From the NCBI RefSeq assembly GCF_002834385.1, contig NZ_PITQ01000007.1:248001-312000 (forward strand): a stretch of 64,000 bases of DNA. The letters are read 5' to 3'. The notes beneath the pieces are model-generated. The model did no database searches. It saw only the letters and a program-made list of their open reading frames with translations, and had not been told where the DNA came from. Of the stretch, positions 53,089-62,121 are shown piece by piece (position 1 is the first letter of the stretch; each line of letters opens with the position of its first letter). This stretch comes from Rahnella sp. AA (lineage in GTDB: Bacteria; Pseudomonadota; Gammaproteobacteria; Enterobacterales; Enterobacteriaceae). A program made the translations under genes and the position numbers.

Positions 53089-55716
53089 ATGAGCAAGAGC
53101 ACCGCTGAGATCCGTCAAGCGTTTCTCGATTTCTTCCATAGTAAGGGACACAACATTGTTTCAAGCAGTTCGCTTGTCCCGACAAACGATCCGACACTGT
53201 TGTTTACCAATGCCGGGATGAACCAATTTAAAGACGTCTTCCTAGGTCTGGATAAACGTGATTACAACCGTGCGACGACGTCTCAGCGTTGTGTCCGCGC
53301 AGGCGGTAAGCACAATGACCTCGAAAACGTGGGTTATACCGCACGTCACCACACTTTCTTCGAAATGCTGGGTAATTTCAGCTTCGGTGATTACTTTAAG
53401 CATGATGCAATCAACTACGCCTGGGAATTACTGACTGGCGAAAACTGGTTTAACCTGCCAAAGGAAAAGCTGTGGGTTACGGTCTATGAGACTGATGACG
53501 AAGCGTTTGAAATCTGGGAAAAGGAAGTCGGTGTTCCGAAAGAACGCATTATCCGTATCGGCGATAACAAAGGCGGCGCTTTCGCTTCCGATAACTTCTG
53601 GCAGATGGGTGACACAGGTCCTTGCGGCCCTTGTACCGAAATTTTCTACGATCATGGCGACCATATCTGGGGCGGTCCTCCGGGGTCTGCTGAAGAAGAT
53701 GGCGATCGCTATATCGAAATCTGGAACCTCGTGTTCATGCAGTTCAACCGTCAGTCTGACGGCACGATGCTGCCATTGCCGAAACCGTCCGTTGATACCG
53801 GGATGGGGCTTGAGCGCATCACCGCTGTTATGCAGCATGTGAACTCAAACTATGACATTGATCTGTTCCAGAAACTGATCGCCGCCGTGGCTGAAGTGAC
53901 GGGCGCGACTGATCTGACCAGCAAATCTCTGCGCGTTATCGCTGACCATATCCGTTCCTGCGCATTCCTGATTGCAGATGGCGTGATCCCATCGAATGAA
54001 AACCGTGGCTACGTGCTGCGTCGTATTATTCGTCGTGCGATCCGCCACGGCAACATGCTGGGCGCGAAGGACACCTTCTTCTACAAACTGGTGGCTCCGT
54101 TAATTGACGTAATGGGCCCGGCGGCGGCTGAGCTGAAAGAACAGCAAGCTATGGTTGAGCAGTTACTGAAAACCGAAGAAGAGCAGTTTGCCCGTACTCT
54201 GGAGCGCGGTCTGGCGCTGCTGGACGACGAGTTGTCTTCTTTGAAAGGCGATACGCTGGATGGCGAAATTGCTTTCCGCCTGTACGACACCTTTGGTTTC
54301 CCTCTGGATCTGACTGCGGACGTGTGCCGTGAACGCAATCTGAAAGTCGATGAAGCCGGTTTTGAAAAAGCGATGGAAGTTCAGCGCCGCCGCGCACGCG
54401 AGTCCAGCGGTTTCAGCGCGGACTATAACAGCATGGTGCGTGTTGACGGTGTTACGCAGTTCTCTGGTTATGAGCATCTGCAACGTCATTCCAAAGTCGT
54501 GGCGCTGTTTATCAATGGCCAGCCAGTGAATGATATTCAGGCGGGCGATAATGCCATCGTCGTTCTGGACGACACGCCATTTTATGGCGAGTCAGGCGGA
54601 CAAGTTGGCGATAAAGGTATCCTGAAAACGGCTGCCGGCACTTTTGCTGTTTCTGATACCCAAAAATATGGCAAAGCCATTGGTCATCAGGGCTCGCTGA
54701 ATGCAGGCAAACTGAGCATCGGTGACAGTGTTGAAGCAGAAGTTGATGTTGCACGCCGCGATCGTATTCGCCTTAACCACTCCGCGACTCACCTGCTGCA
54801 CGCTGCACTGCGTCAGGTGCTGGGCAAGCACGTTGCTCAGAAAGGCTCGCTGGTTAACGATAACTATCTGCGTTTCGACTTCTCTCATTTCGAGGCAATG
54901 AAGCCGGAAGAAATCCGTCAGGTCGAAGATCTGGTGAATGCTCAGATCCGCCGTAACCTGCCAATCCAGACCACGATCATGGATCTGGAAGACGCAAAAG
55001 AAAAAGGCGCGATGGCGCTGTTTGGTGAGAAATACGAAGACAGCGTTCGTGTGCTGACCATGGGTGATTTCTCCACCGAGCTGTGTGGTGGTACTCATGC
55101 CAGCCGTACCGGTGACATCGGTCTGTTCCGTATTCAGAGTGAGTCGGGTACAGCTGCGGGTGTTCGCCGTATTGAAGGGATCACGGGTGAAAACGCCATT
55201 AATGCCCTGCATCAGCAGAGTGATTTACTGCAGGATGTAGCGCATCTGGTTAAAGGCGATGTGAACAGTATTACCGATAAAATCCGGACTTTGATTGAAC
55301 GTTCACGTGTGCTGGAAAAAGAACTTCAGCAAGTGAAAGGTCAGCAAGCAGCACAAGAAAGTGCTTCCTTATCCAGCCAGACGAAAGAAGTGAAAGGCGT
55401 TAAGCTATTGGTTCGTCAACTGGATAACGTAGAGCCTAAAATTCTGCGTACGATGGTTGATGATCTGAAAAACCAACTGGGTTCCGTAATTATTGTTCTG
55501 GCGACGATTGCTGATGATAAAGTTAGCCTGATTGCGGGTGTCACGAAAGATTTGACTGATCGTGTTAAAGCCGGTGAGTTGATCGCGTCTGTTGCACAGC
55601 AGGTGGGTGGCAAAGGCGGTGGTCGCCCCGATATGGCGCAGGCGGGGGGCAGTGACATACAGGCATTACCTGCAGCTCTGGCCGCTGTCGAAGCCTGGGT
55701 CGAATCTAAGCTGTAA
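53089..55716 (+). CDS. alaS: Alanyl-tRNA synthetase AlaS
   Basis: Charges tRNA-Ala and edits mischarged Ser and Gly. 875 residues (876 in E. coli). Order: class II catalytic core (motif 2 near [26 protein letters not shown]), tRNA recognition, editing domain with zinc-type [11 protein letters not shown] and [13 protein letters not shown], and the C-Ala domain ending in a [14 protein letters not shown] segment. I start at [10 protein letters not shown] by exact match with the E. coli N-terminus; the frame to 53011 is not supported. Confidence 0.98.
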   Translation: MSKSTAEIRQAFLDFFHSKGHNIVSSSSLVPTNDPTLLFTNAGMNQFKDVFLGLDKRDYNRATTSQRCVRAGGKHNDLENVGYTARHHTFFEMLGNFSFGDYFKHDAINYAWELLTGENWFNLPKEKLWVTVYETDDEAFEIWEKEVGVPKERIIRIGDNKGGAFASDNFWQMGDTGPCGPCTEIFYDHGDHIWGGPPGSAEEDGDRYIEIWNLVFMQFNRQSDGTMLPLPKPSVDTGMGLERITAVMQHVNSNYDIDLFQKLIAAVAEVTGATDLTSKSLRVIADHIRSCAFLIADGVIPSNENRGYVLRRIIRRAIRHGNMLGAKDTFFYKLVAPLIDVMGPAAAELKEQQAMVEQLLKTEEEQFARTLERGLALLDDELSSLKGDTLDGEIAFRLYDTFGFPLDLTADVCRERNLKVDEAGFEKAMEVQRRRARESSGFSADYNSMVRVDGVTQFSGYEHLQRHSKVVALFINGQPVNDIQAGDNAIVVLDDTPFYGESGGQVGDKGILKTAAGTFAVSDTQKYGKAIGHQGSLNAGKLSIGDSVEAEVDVARRDRIRLNHSATHLLHAALRQVLGKHVAQKGSLVNDNYLRFDFSHFEAMKPEEIRQVEDLVNAQIRRNLPIQTTIMDLEDAKEKGAMALFGEKYEDSVRVLTMGDFSTELCGGTHASRTGDIGLFRIQSESGTAAGVRRIEGITGENAINALHQQSDLLQDVAHLVKGDVNSITDKIRTLIERSRVLEKELQQVKGQQAAQESASLSSQTKEVKGVKLLVRQLDNVEPKILRTMVDDLKNQLGSVIIVLATIADDKVSLIAGVTKDLTDRVKAGELIASVAQQVGGKGGGRPDMAQAGGSDIQALPAALAAVEAWVESKL

Positions 55717-55739
55717 TAAGAAATAAATAGCTAGTCAGG

Positions 55740-55777
55740 AAAACGCCATAATCTATTGTGCTGTATGGCGTTTTCAG
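55740..55777 (+). terminator. Terminator after alaS
   Basis: AAAACGCCATA/TATGGCGTTTT, an 11-bp perfect stem with a 13-base loop, ending in TTTT. Confidence 0.75.
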
Positions 55778-55972
55778 TCTTAATGGCGGGGTAAGCCTCG
55801 CGATAAAAGTCGCGACAATGATGATATCGGCTAAACTTAAAGTACTCATGGCTGAAGTTGCAGGCTGCTTACATTTTATGTAAGGGTCATGGCTTACGTT
55901 TTACCCGCTTATGATAGATAATGGCCGGGAAACTGAGAGACCCGACTCTTTTAATTATTCAAGGAGCAAAGA

Positions 55973-56158
55973 ATGCTTATTCTAACTCGCCGAGTTGGTG
56001 AAACCCTCATGATTGGCGATGAGGTAACTGTTACCGTTTTAGGCGTTAAAGGTAATCAGGTGCGCATTGGTGTGAATGCGCCGAAAGAGGTCTCTGTTCA
56101 CCGTGAAGAGATTTATCAGCGCATTCAGGCTGAAAAGTCTCAGCAGACGAGTTACTGA
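55973..56158 (+). CDS. csrA: Carbon storage regulator CsrA
   Basis: Homodimeric RNA-binding protein that blocks or stabilises mRNAs bearing GGA motifs and is titrated by CsrB/CsrC. 61 residues, differing from my recall of E. coli CsrA at one position only (T for S near the end). [10 protein letters not shown] opens the dimer beta strand and [10 protein letters not shown] is the C-terminal helix. RBS AAGGAGC. BarA, which acts upstream of CsrB/CsrC, is encoded 37 kb away in the same window. Confidence 0.99.
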   Translation: MLILTRRVGETLMIGDEVTVTVLGVKGNQVRIGVNAPKEVSVHREEIYQRIQAEKSQQTSY

Positions 56159-56483
56159 TTTACGAGGCGTCTCGTCAATGGCGAGGCGCTGAACTTCCTT
56201 TGTGTCCGTTTTTCATTTTTCCTCCCCTGTTTTACCGCTTCCCCGGTTTTTATTTTCTTTTTGTGGCCTCCCCCAAACCTGTCATTTTTTTAAAACTAAG
56301 CGTTTTTTCTGACCTTTGAGCCCTGTTTTTGTCTTCAAACTGCTCAGGTTGCGCGTGAAATGTCCAAACGGGTGATTGTTAGGAAAAAAGGGTTTGACTT
56401 ATAAGGGCCAGAAAGTAATATGTGCGCCACGCAGTGCCGATGAGCTTAAACAAAGTTAGTCAGCACACTCGCAAGAGGCGTAT
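56159..56483 (+). other. Intergenic region between csrA and the tRNA operon
   Basis: 325 bases. It opens with a GCGTCTCG/CGAGGCGC hairpin (56167-56189; one wobble pair) and a C/T-rich tract. It ends with the tRNA-operon promoter (56394-56421). No ORF with family support was seen. Confidence 0.55.
56394..56421 (+). promoter_or_regulatory. Promoter of the serV-arg tRNA operon
   Basis: TTGACT and TAATAT separated by 16 bases, then a GC-rich discriminator (GTGCGCC). That combination is typical of stringently controlled stable-RNA promoters. It ends 62 bases before tRNA-Ser. Confidence 0.75.
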
Positions 56484-56576
56484 GGTGAGGTGGCCGAGAG
56501 GCTGAAGGCGCTCCCCTGCTAAGGGAGTATGCGGTCAAAAGCTGCATCCGGGGTTCGAATCCCCGCCTCACCGCCA
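56484..56576 (+). tRNA. serV: tRNA-Ser (GCU anticodon)
   Basis: 93 bases with encoded CCA. The 7-bp acceptor stem GGTGAGG/CCTCACC is perfect, the anticodon loop reads CTGCTAA (GCT anticodon), the long variable arm is typical of tRNA-Ser, and the T loop is GGTTCGAATCC. The position after csrA and before tRNA-Arg genes matches E. coli serV. Confidence 0.98.
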
Positions 56577-56584
56577 TTTAAAAT

Positions 56585-56661
56585 GCACCCATAGCTCAGC
56601 TGGATAGAGTACTCGGCTACGAACCGAGCGGTCGGAAGTTCGAATCTTCCTGGGTGCACCA
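56585..56661 (+). tRNA. argV: tRNA-Arg (ACG anticodon), copy 1
   Basis: 77 bases with encoded CCA; acceptor GCACCCA/TGGGTGC, anticodon ACG in CTACGAA (A34 becomes inosine through TadA). It begins 8 bases after tRNA-Ser. Identical to copies 2 and 3. Confidence 0.98.
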
Positions 56662-56771
56662 TACTTTCCAGAGCGTATGTTGACTTGCAATCAAATGAGC
56701 GTGACGGGCAAAAGCGAAAGCTGATGTAGTACGGAAAAATGGTCAGGTAAATCTGCAGTAAGAATCAAAAT

Positions 56772-56848
56772 GCACCCATAGCTCAGCTGGATAGAGTACT
56801 CGGCTACGAACCGAGCGGTCGGAAGTTCGAATCTTCCTGGGTGCACCA
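56772..56848 (+). tRNA. argY: tRNA-Arg (ACG anticodon), copy 2
   Basis: 77 bases, identical to copy 1, separated from it by 110 bases. The spacer after this copy contains the first tRNA-derived repeat. Confidence 0.98.
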
Positions 56849-56912
56849 TATTTTGTGTATGTTGAAGCGACGAGAATCAAATTAAAGCGCACTTAGCATG
56901 CAGTAGCACGAA

Positions 56913-56980
56913 GGATGATAACGTTGCTTAGCAACGGCCCGTAGGGTGAGGCGATAGCCGAATAATCTTCCTGGGTGCAC
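56913..56980 (+). repeat. tRNA-derived structured repeat, unit 1
   Basis: A 68-base unit in the spacer after the second tRNA-Arg. It ends with a copy of the tRNA-Arg 3' end (ATCTTCCTGGGTGCAC) that lacks the final CA of CCA. GGATGAT at its start can pair with ATCTTCC (one mismatch), enclosing three small hairpins: CGTTG/CAACG, CCC/GGG and GGC/GCC. Unit 2 shares the layout. Confidence 0.75.
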
Positions 56981-57027
56981 AATTCTTCCTCTTAGTATTT
57001 TCCGAAAAAACTCAGCACGACCCCAAT

Positions 57028-57104
57028 GCACCCATAGCTCAGCTGGATAGAGTACTCGGCTACGAACCGAGCGGTCGGAAGTTCGAATCTTCCTGGGTGC
57101 ACCA
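57028..57104 (+). tRNA. argZ: tRNA-Arg (ACG anticodon), copy 3
   Basis: 77 bases, identical to copies 1 and 2, 179 bases after copy 2. The following spacer carries the second tRNA-derived repeat and then the operon terminator. E. coli has a fourth copy (argQ); none is present here. Confidence 0.98.
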
Positions 57105-57168
57105 TATTCAAAACATGTTGCAGCGATTCTGGTCTTATTAGAGTTCTGCGACATGCAGGTAGTACAAA

Positions 57169-57238
57169 GGAAGATAACGTTGTTTTAGCAACGACCCGAA
57201 GGGCGAGGCTCTGCCGAGTAATCTTCCTGGGTGCACCA
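57169..57238 (+). repeat. tRNA-derived structured repeat, unit 2
   Basis: A 70-base unit after the third tRNA-Arg, ending with ATCTTCCTGGGTGCACCA, which keeps the CCA. GGAAGAT pairs perfectly with ATCTTCC and encloses CGTTG/CAACG, CCC/GGG and GGC/GCC hairpins, giving a cloverleaf-like four-way junction. Loop bases differ from unit 1 while the stems are kept. Confidence 0.78.
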
Positions 57239-57245
57239 TATTTAG

Positions 57246-57270
57246 AAAAACCCGCTTCGGCGGGTTTTTT
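57246..57270 (+). terminator. Terminator of the tRNA operon
   Basis: AACCCGC/GCGGGTT stem with a TTCG tetraloop and six T, directly after the second repeat unit. Confidence 0.9.
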
Positions 57271-57427
57271 GCTTTCTGCTTTTCCTCTCTGATTTCCCTC
57301 CCTTCTTTTTCATTTCCCTGATTTTTCTGACGTGTTCGGATGTGCTGTAGATGCGGACAAAATGCGACTTTCGGCAGACTTTGCGATAAAGTAGTTTTCC
57401 TGTTTTTTCGTGGTCATGGAGCATTCG

Positions 57428-57994
57428 ATGTACGATCGATACGAAGGACTAATATTTGATATGGATGGCACCATATTAGATACTGAACCTACGCACCGTA
57501 AGGCATGGCATCAGGTGTTGACCAAATACAGTATGCATTATGATGTCGAATCCATGGTCGCTCTGAATGGTTCTCCAACCTGGCGAATTGCCAAATTTGT
57601 TATCGACAGCAATAACGTCGAAATGGATCCCCATCTTCTTGCCGCAGAGAAAACCGCTGCCGTGCAGGAAATGTTGCTTGATACCGTGCGCCCTTTGCCA
57701 TTAATTGATGTCGTGAAGGCTTATCATGGCCGCCGGCCAATGGCGGTGGGGACGGGCAGTGAGCACTGGATGGCGGATGCGTTGTTGCGTCATTTAGGGC
57801 TGCGCGATTGTTTTGATGCGATCGTGGGTGCGAATGATGTGCAAAACCATAAGCCGGCCCCAGACACTTTTTTACGCTGCGCTGAGTTAATCGGCGTGCC
57901 TCCCGAAAAATGCGTTGTATTTGAAGACGCCGATTTTGGTATCGAGGCGGCCCGGCGCGCTAACATGGCGTTTGTGGACGTGCGTACGCTGTGA
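57428..57994 (+). CDS. yqaB: Fructose-1-phosphate/6-phosphogluconate phosphatase YqaB
   Basis: HAD-superfamily sugar phosphatase, cytosolic. 188 residues, equal to E. coli with this start (MYDRYEGLIFDMDGT). HAD motif I is DMDGTILDTEPTH, motif II GTGSEH, and motifs III-IV are KPAPDTFLRCA and VFEDADFGIEAA. The RBS GGAG is 6 bases before ATG 57428. Its TGA overlaps the GTG start of yqaA. Confidence 0.96.
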   Translation: MYDRYEGLIFDMDGTILDTEPTHRKAWHQVLTKYSMHYDVESMVALNGSPTWRIAKFVIDSNNVEMDPHLLAAEKTAAVQEMLLDTVRPLPLIDVVKAYHGRRPMAVGTGSEHWMADALLRHLGLRDCFDAIVGANDVQNHKPAPDTFLRCAELIGVPPEKCVVFEDADFGIEAARRANMAFVDVRTL

Positions 57995-58419
57995 GTAGTG
58001 CTGTCGCACTGGTTTCATTATTTGGCAGCAGTTTTCTAAGCGCCACATTATTACCCGGAAATTCAGAAGTCTTAATAGTCGCTTTATTGTCAGCTGGCAG
58101 TGCAATGCCGGCGGCATTGGTTTTGTCTGCAACTGTTGGCAATACCTTAGGTGGCATAACCAACGTGATCATCGGACGCTTTCTTCCTCAGCTTAAGCCT
58201 CAGCGTGGGTTAAACGTTGCGCAGGGTTGGTTGAAACGATTTGGATCAGCAGCATTATTGCTGAGCTGGTTGCCGGTGATAGGCGATGTGTTGTGCGTTT
58301 TAGCAGGTTGGCTGCGAATGCCGTGGGGCCAGGTGGTCTTTTTCATGTTTATTGGAAAAGCCGTGCGTTACATCGTTTTGACTGTTGTGACGTTACAGGG
58401 GCTTTCATGGTTCGGTTAG
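57991..58419 (+). CDS. yqaA: SNARE-associated/DedA-type membrane protein YqaA
   Basis: 142 residues, as in E. coli YqaA; several hydrophobic spans and the family motifs [28 protein letters not shown] and [21 protein letters not shown]. Function unknown. GTG start overlapping the yqaB stop (GTGA), so translation is coupled. It is followed 85 bases later by gshA. Confidence 0.93.
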   Translation: MSSAVALVSLFGSSFLSATLLPGNSEVLIVALLSAGSAMPAALVLSATVGNTLGGITNVIIGRFLPQLKPQRGLNVAQGWLKRFGSAALLLSWLPVIGDVLCVLAGWLRMPWGQVVFFMFIGKAVRYIVLTVVTLQGLSWFG

Positions 58420-58504
58420 ATTGGCATCAGTTATCAATTATGGTCACATCTATGCAGATTCAGTATGCTTGCAAATTAATGGTTTCACCGAGCGGGAGGT
58501 CAAT

Positions 58505-60076
58505 TTGATCCCGGATGTATCTCAGGCGCTTTCCTGGCTGGAAGCCCATCCTCAGGCATTAAAAGGTATTCGTCGCGGTATCGAGCGTGAAACACTTCGG
58601 GTCAATCCCGATGGTTCATTAGCGACAACCGGGCACCCGGAGTCTTTAGGTGCGGCTCTGACGCATCGCTGGATCACGACCGATTTTGCTGAAGCCTTAT
58701 TAGAATTTATTACTCCCGTCGATGACAATATTGAGCATCTGATGGCGTTTCTGCGTGACATTCACCGTCACGTCGCCCGTGAACTGGGTGATGAACGCAT
58801 GTGGCCATTCAGCATGCCGTGCTTTATCGAGTCCGGGCAGGATATCGAACTGGCACAATATGGTTCGTCGAACGTCGGGCGGTTCAAAACCTTATATCGT
58901 GAGGGGCTGAAGAATCGTTATGGCGCGCTGATGCAGGTGATTTCCGGCATCCATTATAATTTCTCGTTACCGCTGACTTTCTGGCAGGAACGTTTGGGCG
59001 TTACGGATATAGAAAGCGGTAAAGAAGCGATTTCTGCGGGCTACTTCAAGCTTATCCGTAACTATTACCGCTTTGGCTGGGTGATCCCGTACCTGTTTGG
59101 TGCGTCGCCTGCGATCTGTAAATCTTTCCTGAAAGGGCGTGAAACAGATCTGCCGTTTGAATATACCGACTCCGGGTTGTGCTATCTGCCGTACGCCACC
59201 TCGTTGCGTCTGAGTGATTTGGGCTATACCAACAAATCACAGAGCAATCTGGGGATCACGTTTAACGATCTGGAAACGTACGTTCAGGGCGTGAAGAAAG
59301 CGATTCGTACCCCTTCTGCGGAATATGCGGAAATGGGTGTGAAGAAAGACGGTAAATACCTGCAACTGAACACCAATGTGTTACAGATTGAGAACGAACT
59401 TTATGCGCCAATCCGTCCAAAGCGGGTCACTAAATCAGGTGAAACCCCTTCGGACGCGCTGATGCGCAGCGGGATCGAATACATTGAAGTCCGTTCGCTG
59501 GACGTCAATCCGTTCTCCCCTGTGGGCATTGATGCGACCCAGGCGCGTTTCCTCGATCTGTTTTTGGTATGGTGTGCCTTAGCGGACGCACCGGAAATGA
59601 ACAGTGATGAGCTGCTTTGTACGCGCAAAAACTGGAACCGCGTCATCCTCGAAGGTCGTAAACCGGGTCAGACGATTGGTATTGGTTGCCACGATGAGCG
59701 CAAGCCGCTGGTCAGCGTCGGGAATGCGTTGTTTGCTGATTTGAGCCGGGTGGCACAGGTTATGGACGAGCAGAACGGCGATCACCTTTATCAGGACGTG
59801 TGCAAAGAACTGGTTGCTGCGTTTGATGATCCTGAACTGACGTATTCTGCGCGGATCCTTAAAGATCTGAAACAGCAGGGCGTCGGCAATCTCGGGTTAG
59901 AACTGGCGGAAAAATATCGTCAGATGCTGGTGAGTGAACCGCTGGAAGTCCTGGATGCCAGCGCATTAATGGCTGAGCAGGATGGTTCATGGCAGCGTCA
60001 GCGTTCCCTGGAAGCGGGCGATACGCTAAGCTTTGAAGAGTATCTGGCTGCGAATGCAGGCAGTAGCGTTGAGTAG
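58505..60076 (+). CDS. gshA: Glutamate-cysteine ligase GshA
   Basis: First enzyme of glutathione synthesis, forming gamma-glutamylcysteine with ATP. 523 residues (518 in E. coli). The start is TTG 58505, giving [13 protein letters not shown] with GGGAGGT three bases upstream; E. coli gshA also uses TTG. Landmarks: [43 protein letters not shown] and [11 protein letters not shown]. The open frame to 58421 is a read-back and has no family match. Confidence 0.97.
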   Translation: MIPDVSQALSWLEAHPQALKGIRRGIERETLRVNPDGSLATTGHPESLGAALTHRWITTDFAEALLEFITPVDDNIEHLMAFLRDIHRHVARELGDERMWPFSMPCFIESGQDIELAQYGSSNVGRFKTLYREGLKNRYGALMQVISGIHYNFSLPLTFWQERLGVTDIESGKEAISAGYFKLIRNYYRFGWVIPYLFGASPAICKSFLKGRETDLPFEYTDSGLCYLPYATSLRLSDLGYTNKSQSNLGITFNDLETYVQGVKKAIRTPSAEYAEMGVKKDGKYLQLNTNVLQIENELYAPIRPKRVTKSGETPSDALMRSGIEYIEVRSLDVNPFSPVGIDATQARFLDLFLVWCALADAPEMNSDELLCTRKNWNRVILEGRKPGQTIGIGCHDERKPLVSVGNALFADLSRVAQVMDEQNGDHLYQDVCKELVAAFDDPELTYSARILKDLKQQGVGNLGLELAEKYRQMLVSEPLEVLDASALMAEQDGSWQRQRSLEAGDTLSFEEYLAANAGSSVE

Positions 60077-60081
60077 AAAAG

Positions 60082-60155
60082 AAAAAGGCCACAATCAATG
60101 TGGCCAAATAAACATCTCTGTTTACAGGGATGATGATAACAAATGCGCGTCTTTC
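60082..60155 (-). ncRNA. micA: Hfq-dependent sRNA MicA
   Basis: Read on the minus strand, the gshA-luxS spacer starts GAAAGACGCGCATTTGTTAT and continues CATCATCCCTG, which is the conserved 5' seed region of MicA (the repressor of ompA and other outer-membrane mRNAs). It ends with a GGCCACA/TGTGGCC hairpin and five T, the Rho-independent terminator. Size 74 bases against about 72 in E. coli, at the same genomic position. The middle part differs from E. coli. In E. coli it is sigma-E-dependent. Confidence 0.92.
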
Positions 60156-60161
60156 ACTAAT

Positions 60162-60190
60162 TAAGACCCGCACGCTGGGAAAAGGTTTCC
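60162..60190 (-). promoter_or_regulatory. Candidate sigma-E promoter of micA
   Basis: On the minus strand GGAAACC (60184-60190) and GTCTTA (60162-60167) are 16 bases apart and lie 7 bases before the predicted MicA 5' end. This resembles the sigma-E -35 GGAAC and a TC-containing -10. Confidence 0.55.
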
Positions 60191-60232
60191 TGAGTTCGTA
60201 AAAAAATTAATTTATTTAGGAGAGGTGACGAT

Positions 60233-60748
60233 ATGCCACTGTTGGATAGCTTTACCGTAGACCATACCCGTATGGCAGCACCTGCTGTTCGCGTCGCAAA
60301 AACCATGAAAACCCCGCACGGGGATACCATCACTGTGTTCGATCTGCGCTTCTGCCGCCCGAATATTGAAGTGATGCCTGAACGGGGGATTCACACGCTG
60401 GAGCACCTGTTCGCAGGTTTCATGCGTAACCACCTGAACGGCAGCGGTGTTGAGATCATCGATATTTCTCCGATGGGTTGTCGTACCGGTTTCTACATGA
60501 GCCTGATTGGTGTGCCGGAAGAGCAACGGGTTGCCGATGCCTGGAAAGCGGCAATGGCAGATGTTCTGAAAGTGAAAGAACAGCGTCAAATCCCTGAGCT
60601 GAATGAATATCAGTGCGGTACTTACGAGATGCATTCCCTGAAAGAAGCTCAGGAAATTGCGCAACACATTCTCGATCACGACGTTGTTGTGAACCGTAAC
60701 GACGATCTGGCTCTGCCAAAAGAAAAACTGTCCGAACTGCACATCTAG
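60233..60748 (+). CDS. luxS: S-ribosylhomocysteine lyase LuxS
   Basis: Converts S-ribosylhomocysteine to homocysteine and DPD, the precursor of autoinducer-2. 171 residues, as in E. coli. Metal ligands His54 and His58 (HTLEH) and Cys128 (EYQCGTYEM), with the catalytic Cys83 in [21 protein letters not shown]. It ends at a strong terminator; micA is divergent upstream. Confidence 0.99.
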   Translation: MPLLDSFTVDHTRMAAPAVRVAKTMKTPHGDTITVFDLRFCRPNIEVMPERGIHTLEHLFAGFMRNHLNGSGVEIIDISPMGCRTGFYMSLIGVPEEQRVADAWKAAMADVLKVKEQRQIPELNEYQCGTYEMHSLKEAQEIAQHILDHDVVVNRNDDLALPKEKLSELHI

Positions 60749-60766
60749 TTTTAGCGTGTTGCAGGT

Positions 60767-60796
60767 AAAAAAAGACGCGTTCATCGCGTCTTTTTT
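60767..60796. terminator. Terminator between luxS and corB
   Basis: AAAGACGCG/CGCGTCTTT stem with a five-base loop; seven A on one side and six T on the other make it usable by both convergent genes. Confidence 0.88.
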
Positions 60797-60815
60797 ATGC
60801 CTGTTATTCAGAGAA

Positions 60816-62105
60816 TTAGCGTTGATTTACGCTGGTTTGCAAGGGCTGTAACGGGCGGATCTGCACCTGTTTGATCATATTGTCCTGCACATCCAGAATC
60901 TCAACTTCGTAATCTTCGATGCGTAAGCTTGTGCCAATCGTCGGAATATCTTCCAGTACTTCCAGCAGCATACCGTTCATTGTGCGTGGCCCCTCTGCGG
61001 GCAGGTGCCAGTTAAAAGCTTTATTCAGTTCACGAACGTTCGCACTGCCTTCGATTAGTACTGAACCGTCGCTTTGTGGCGTCACTTCTTCCGCCAGCGT
61101 AGGAGACATGGACGTTGTGAAATCACCGACGATCTCTTCAAGAATATCTTCGACGGTGACCAGTCCCTGAATGTCACCGTATTCATCGACCACAATGCCC
61201 ACTTTCTTTTTATTGCGCTGGAATTTCACTAACTGGATGTTCAGCGGCGTACCTTCAGGAATGTAGTAAATCTCATCAGCGGCGCGCAGCAGGTTTTCTT
61301 TGGTGAATTCTTTCTTCTCGGTCATCAGGCGGTATGCTTCGCGTAAACGTAACATGCCAATCGCATCGTCGAGAGAGTCCCTGTACAGCACAATACGGCC
61401 ATGCGGCGAGTGCGTGAGCTGACGGATGATCGACTTCCAGTCGTCGTTAATGTCGATACCGACGATCTCATTGCGCGGTACCATAATGTCATCAACGGAC
61501 ACTTTCTCCAGATCGAGTACGGAAAGCAGCATGTCCTGATTTCGCCGGGAGATATTTGAACGTGATTCGTTCACGATGGTACGTAATTCTTCCTTGCTGA
61601 CTGCATCACTCAGGCTGGTCGTGGTTTTGACACCAAACATGCGCATCAGTAAACGCGACAGGCTGTTCAGGATCCACACTAACGGCATCATGATTTTTTG
61701 CAGCGGGCGCAACAAAATGCTGCTCGGGAAAGCAATGCGCTCAGGATTGAGTGCCGCGAAAGTTTTCGGCAGAACTTCAGCAAACAGCAGAACCACGAAA
61801 GTCAGCACGCCAGTGGCAATTGCCACGCCAGCATCGCCGTACAGGCGGATACCCACAATGGTTGCCAGAGCGGAAGCAAGAATGTTGACCAGGTTGTTGC
61901 CGATGAGCACGAGGCTGATCAGTTGGTCCGGGCGTTTTAACAGCTTTTCGACGCGACGCGCCGCACGGTTACCCTGTTTGGCCAGGTGACGTAACCGGTA
62001 ACGGTTGAGTGTCATCATACCGGTTTCGGAGGCTGAAAAATAAGCCGAAACCACCACCATGATGATCAATGTGATGATCAGGGTTGTTGTCGAGACGTGC
62101 TCCAA
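60816..62105 (-). CDS. corB: CNNM/CorB-family magnesium transport-related protein (YfjD)
   Basis: Inner-membrane protein with an N-terminal DUF21 domain (about four spans, residues 1-~145; YFSASETGMMTLNRYRLRHLA), a CBS pair (about 205-330; VDDIMVPRNEIVGID and GIVVDEYGDIQGLVTVEDILEEIVGDF) and a C-terminal CorC/HlyC-type domain. 429 residues. Salmonella CorB is linked to Mg efflux/homeostasis. The start is TTG 62105 behind AAGGAATACCCG; no ATG is nearby. It follows ypjD by 16 bases on the same strand. The luxS-corB neighbourhood differs from E. coli. Confidence 0.93.
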   Translation of the reverse strand: MEHVSTTTLIITLIIMVVVSAYFSASETGMMTLNRYRLRHLAKQGNRAARRVEKLLKRPDQLISLVLIGNNLVNILASALATIVGIRLYGDAGVAIATGVLTFVVLLFAEVLPKTFAALNPERIAFPSSILLRPLQKIMMPLVWILNSLSRLLMRMFGVKTTTSLSDAVSKEELRTIVNESRSNISRRNQDMLLSVLDLEKVSVDDIMVPRNEIVGIDINDDWKSIIRQLTHSPHGRIVLYRDSLDDAIGMLRLREAYRLMTEKKEFTKENLLRAADEIYYIPEGTPLNIQLVKFQRNKKKVGIVVDEYGDIQGLVTVEDILEEIVGDFTTSMSPTLAEEVTPQSDGSVLIEGSANVRELNKAFNWHLPAEGPRTMNGMLLEVLEDIPTIGTSLRIEDYEVEILDVQDNMIKQVQIRPLQPLQTSVNQR

Positions 62106-62121
62106 CGGGTATTCCTTTTGA

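Noticed and set aside
56959-56980. A fourth tRNA-Arg gene, degenerate
   Set aside because: Only the last 16-22 bases of the tRNA are present. No acceptor 5' strand, D arm or anticodon arm of tRNA-Arg precedes it, so it is a 3'-end duplication, not a decayed full gene.
56882-57154. 90-codon minus-strand ORF over tRNA-Arg copy 3
   Set aside because: It is the antisense of a tRNA gene and its repeat. The product contains the well-known spurious tRNA-derived string (IRTSDRSVRSRVLYPAEL) found in mis-annotated proteins.
60087-60105. GGCCACA/TGTGGCC hairpin as terminator of gshA on the plus strand
   Set aside because: There is no T-tract on the plus strand. On the minus strand the five T follow it, where it is the MicA terminator.
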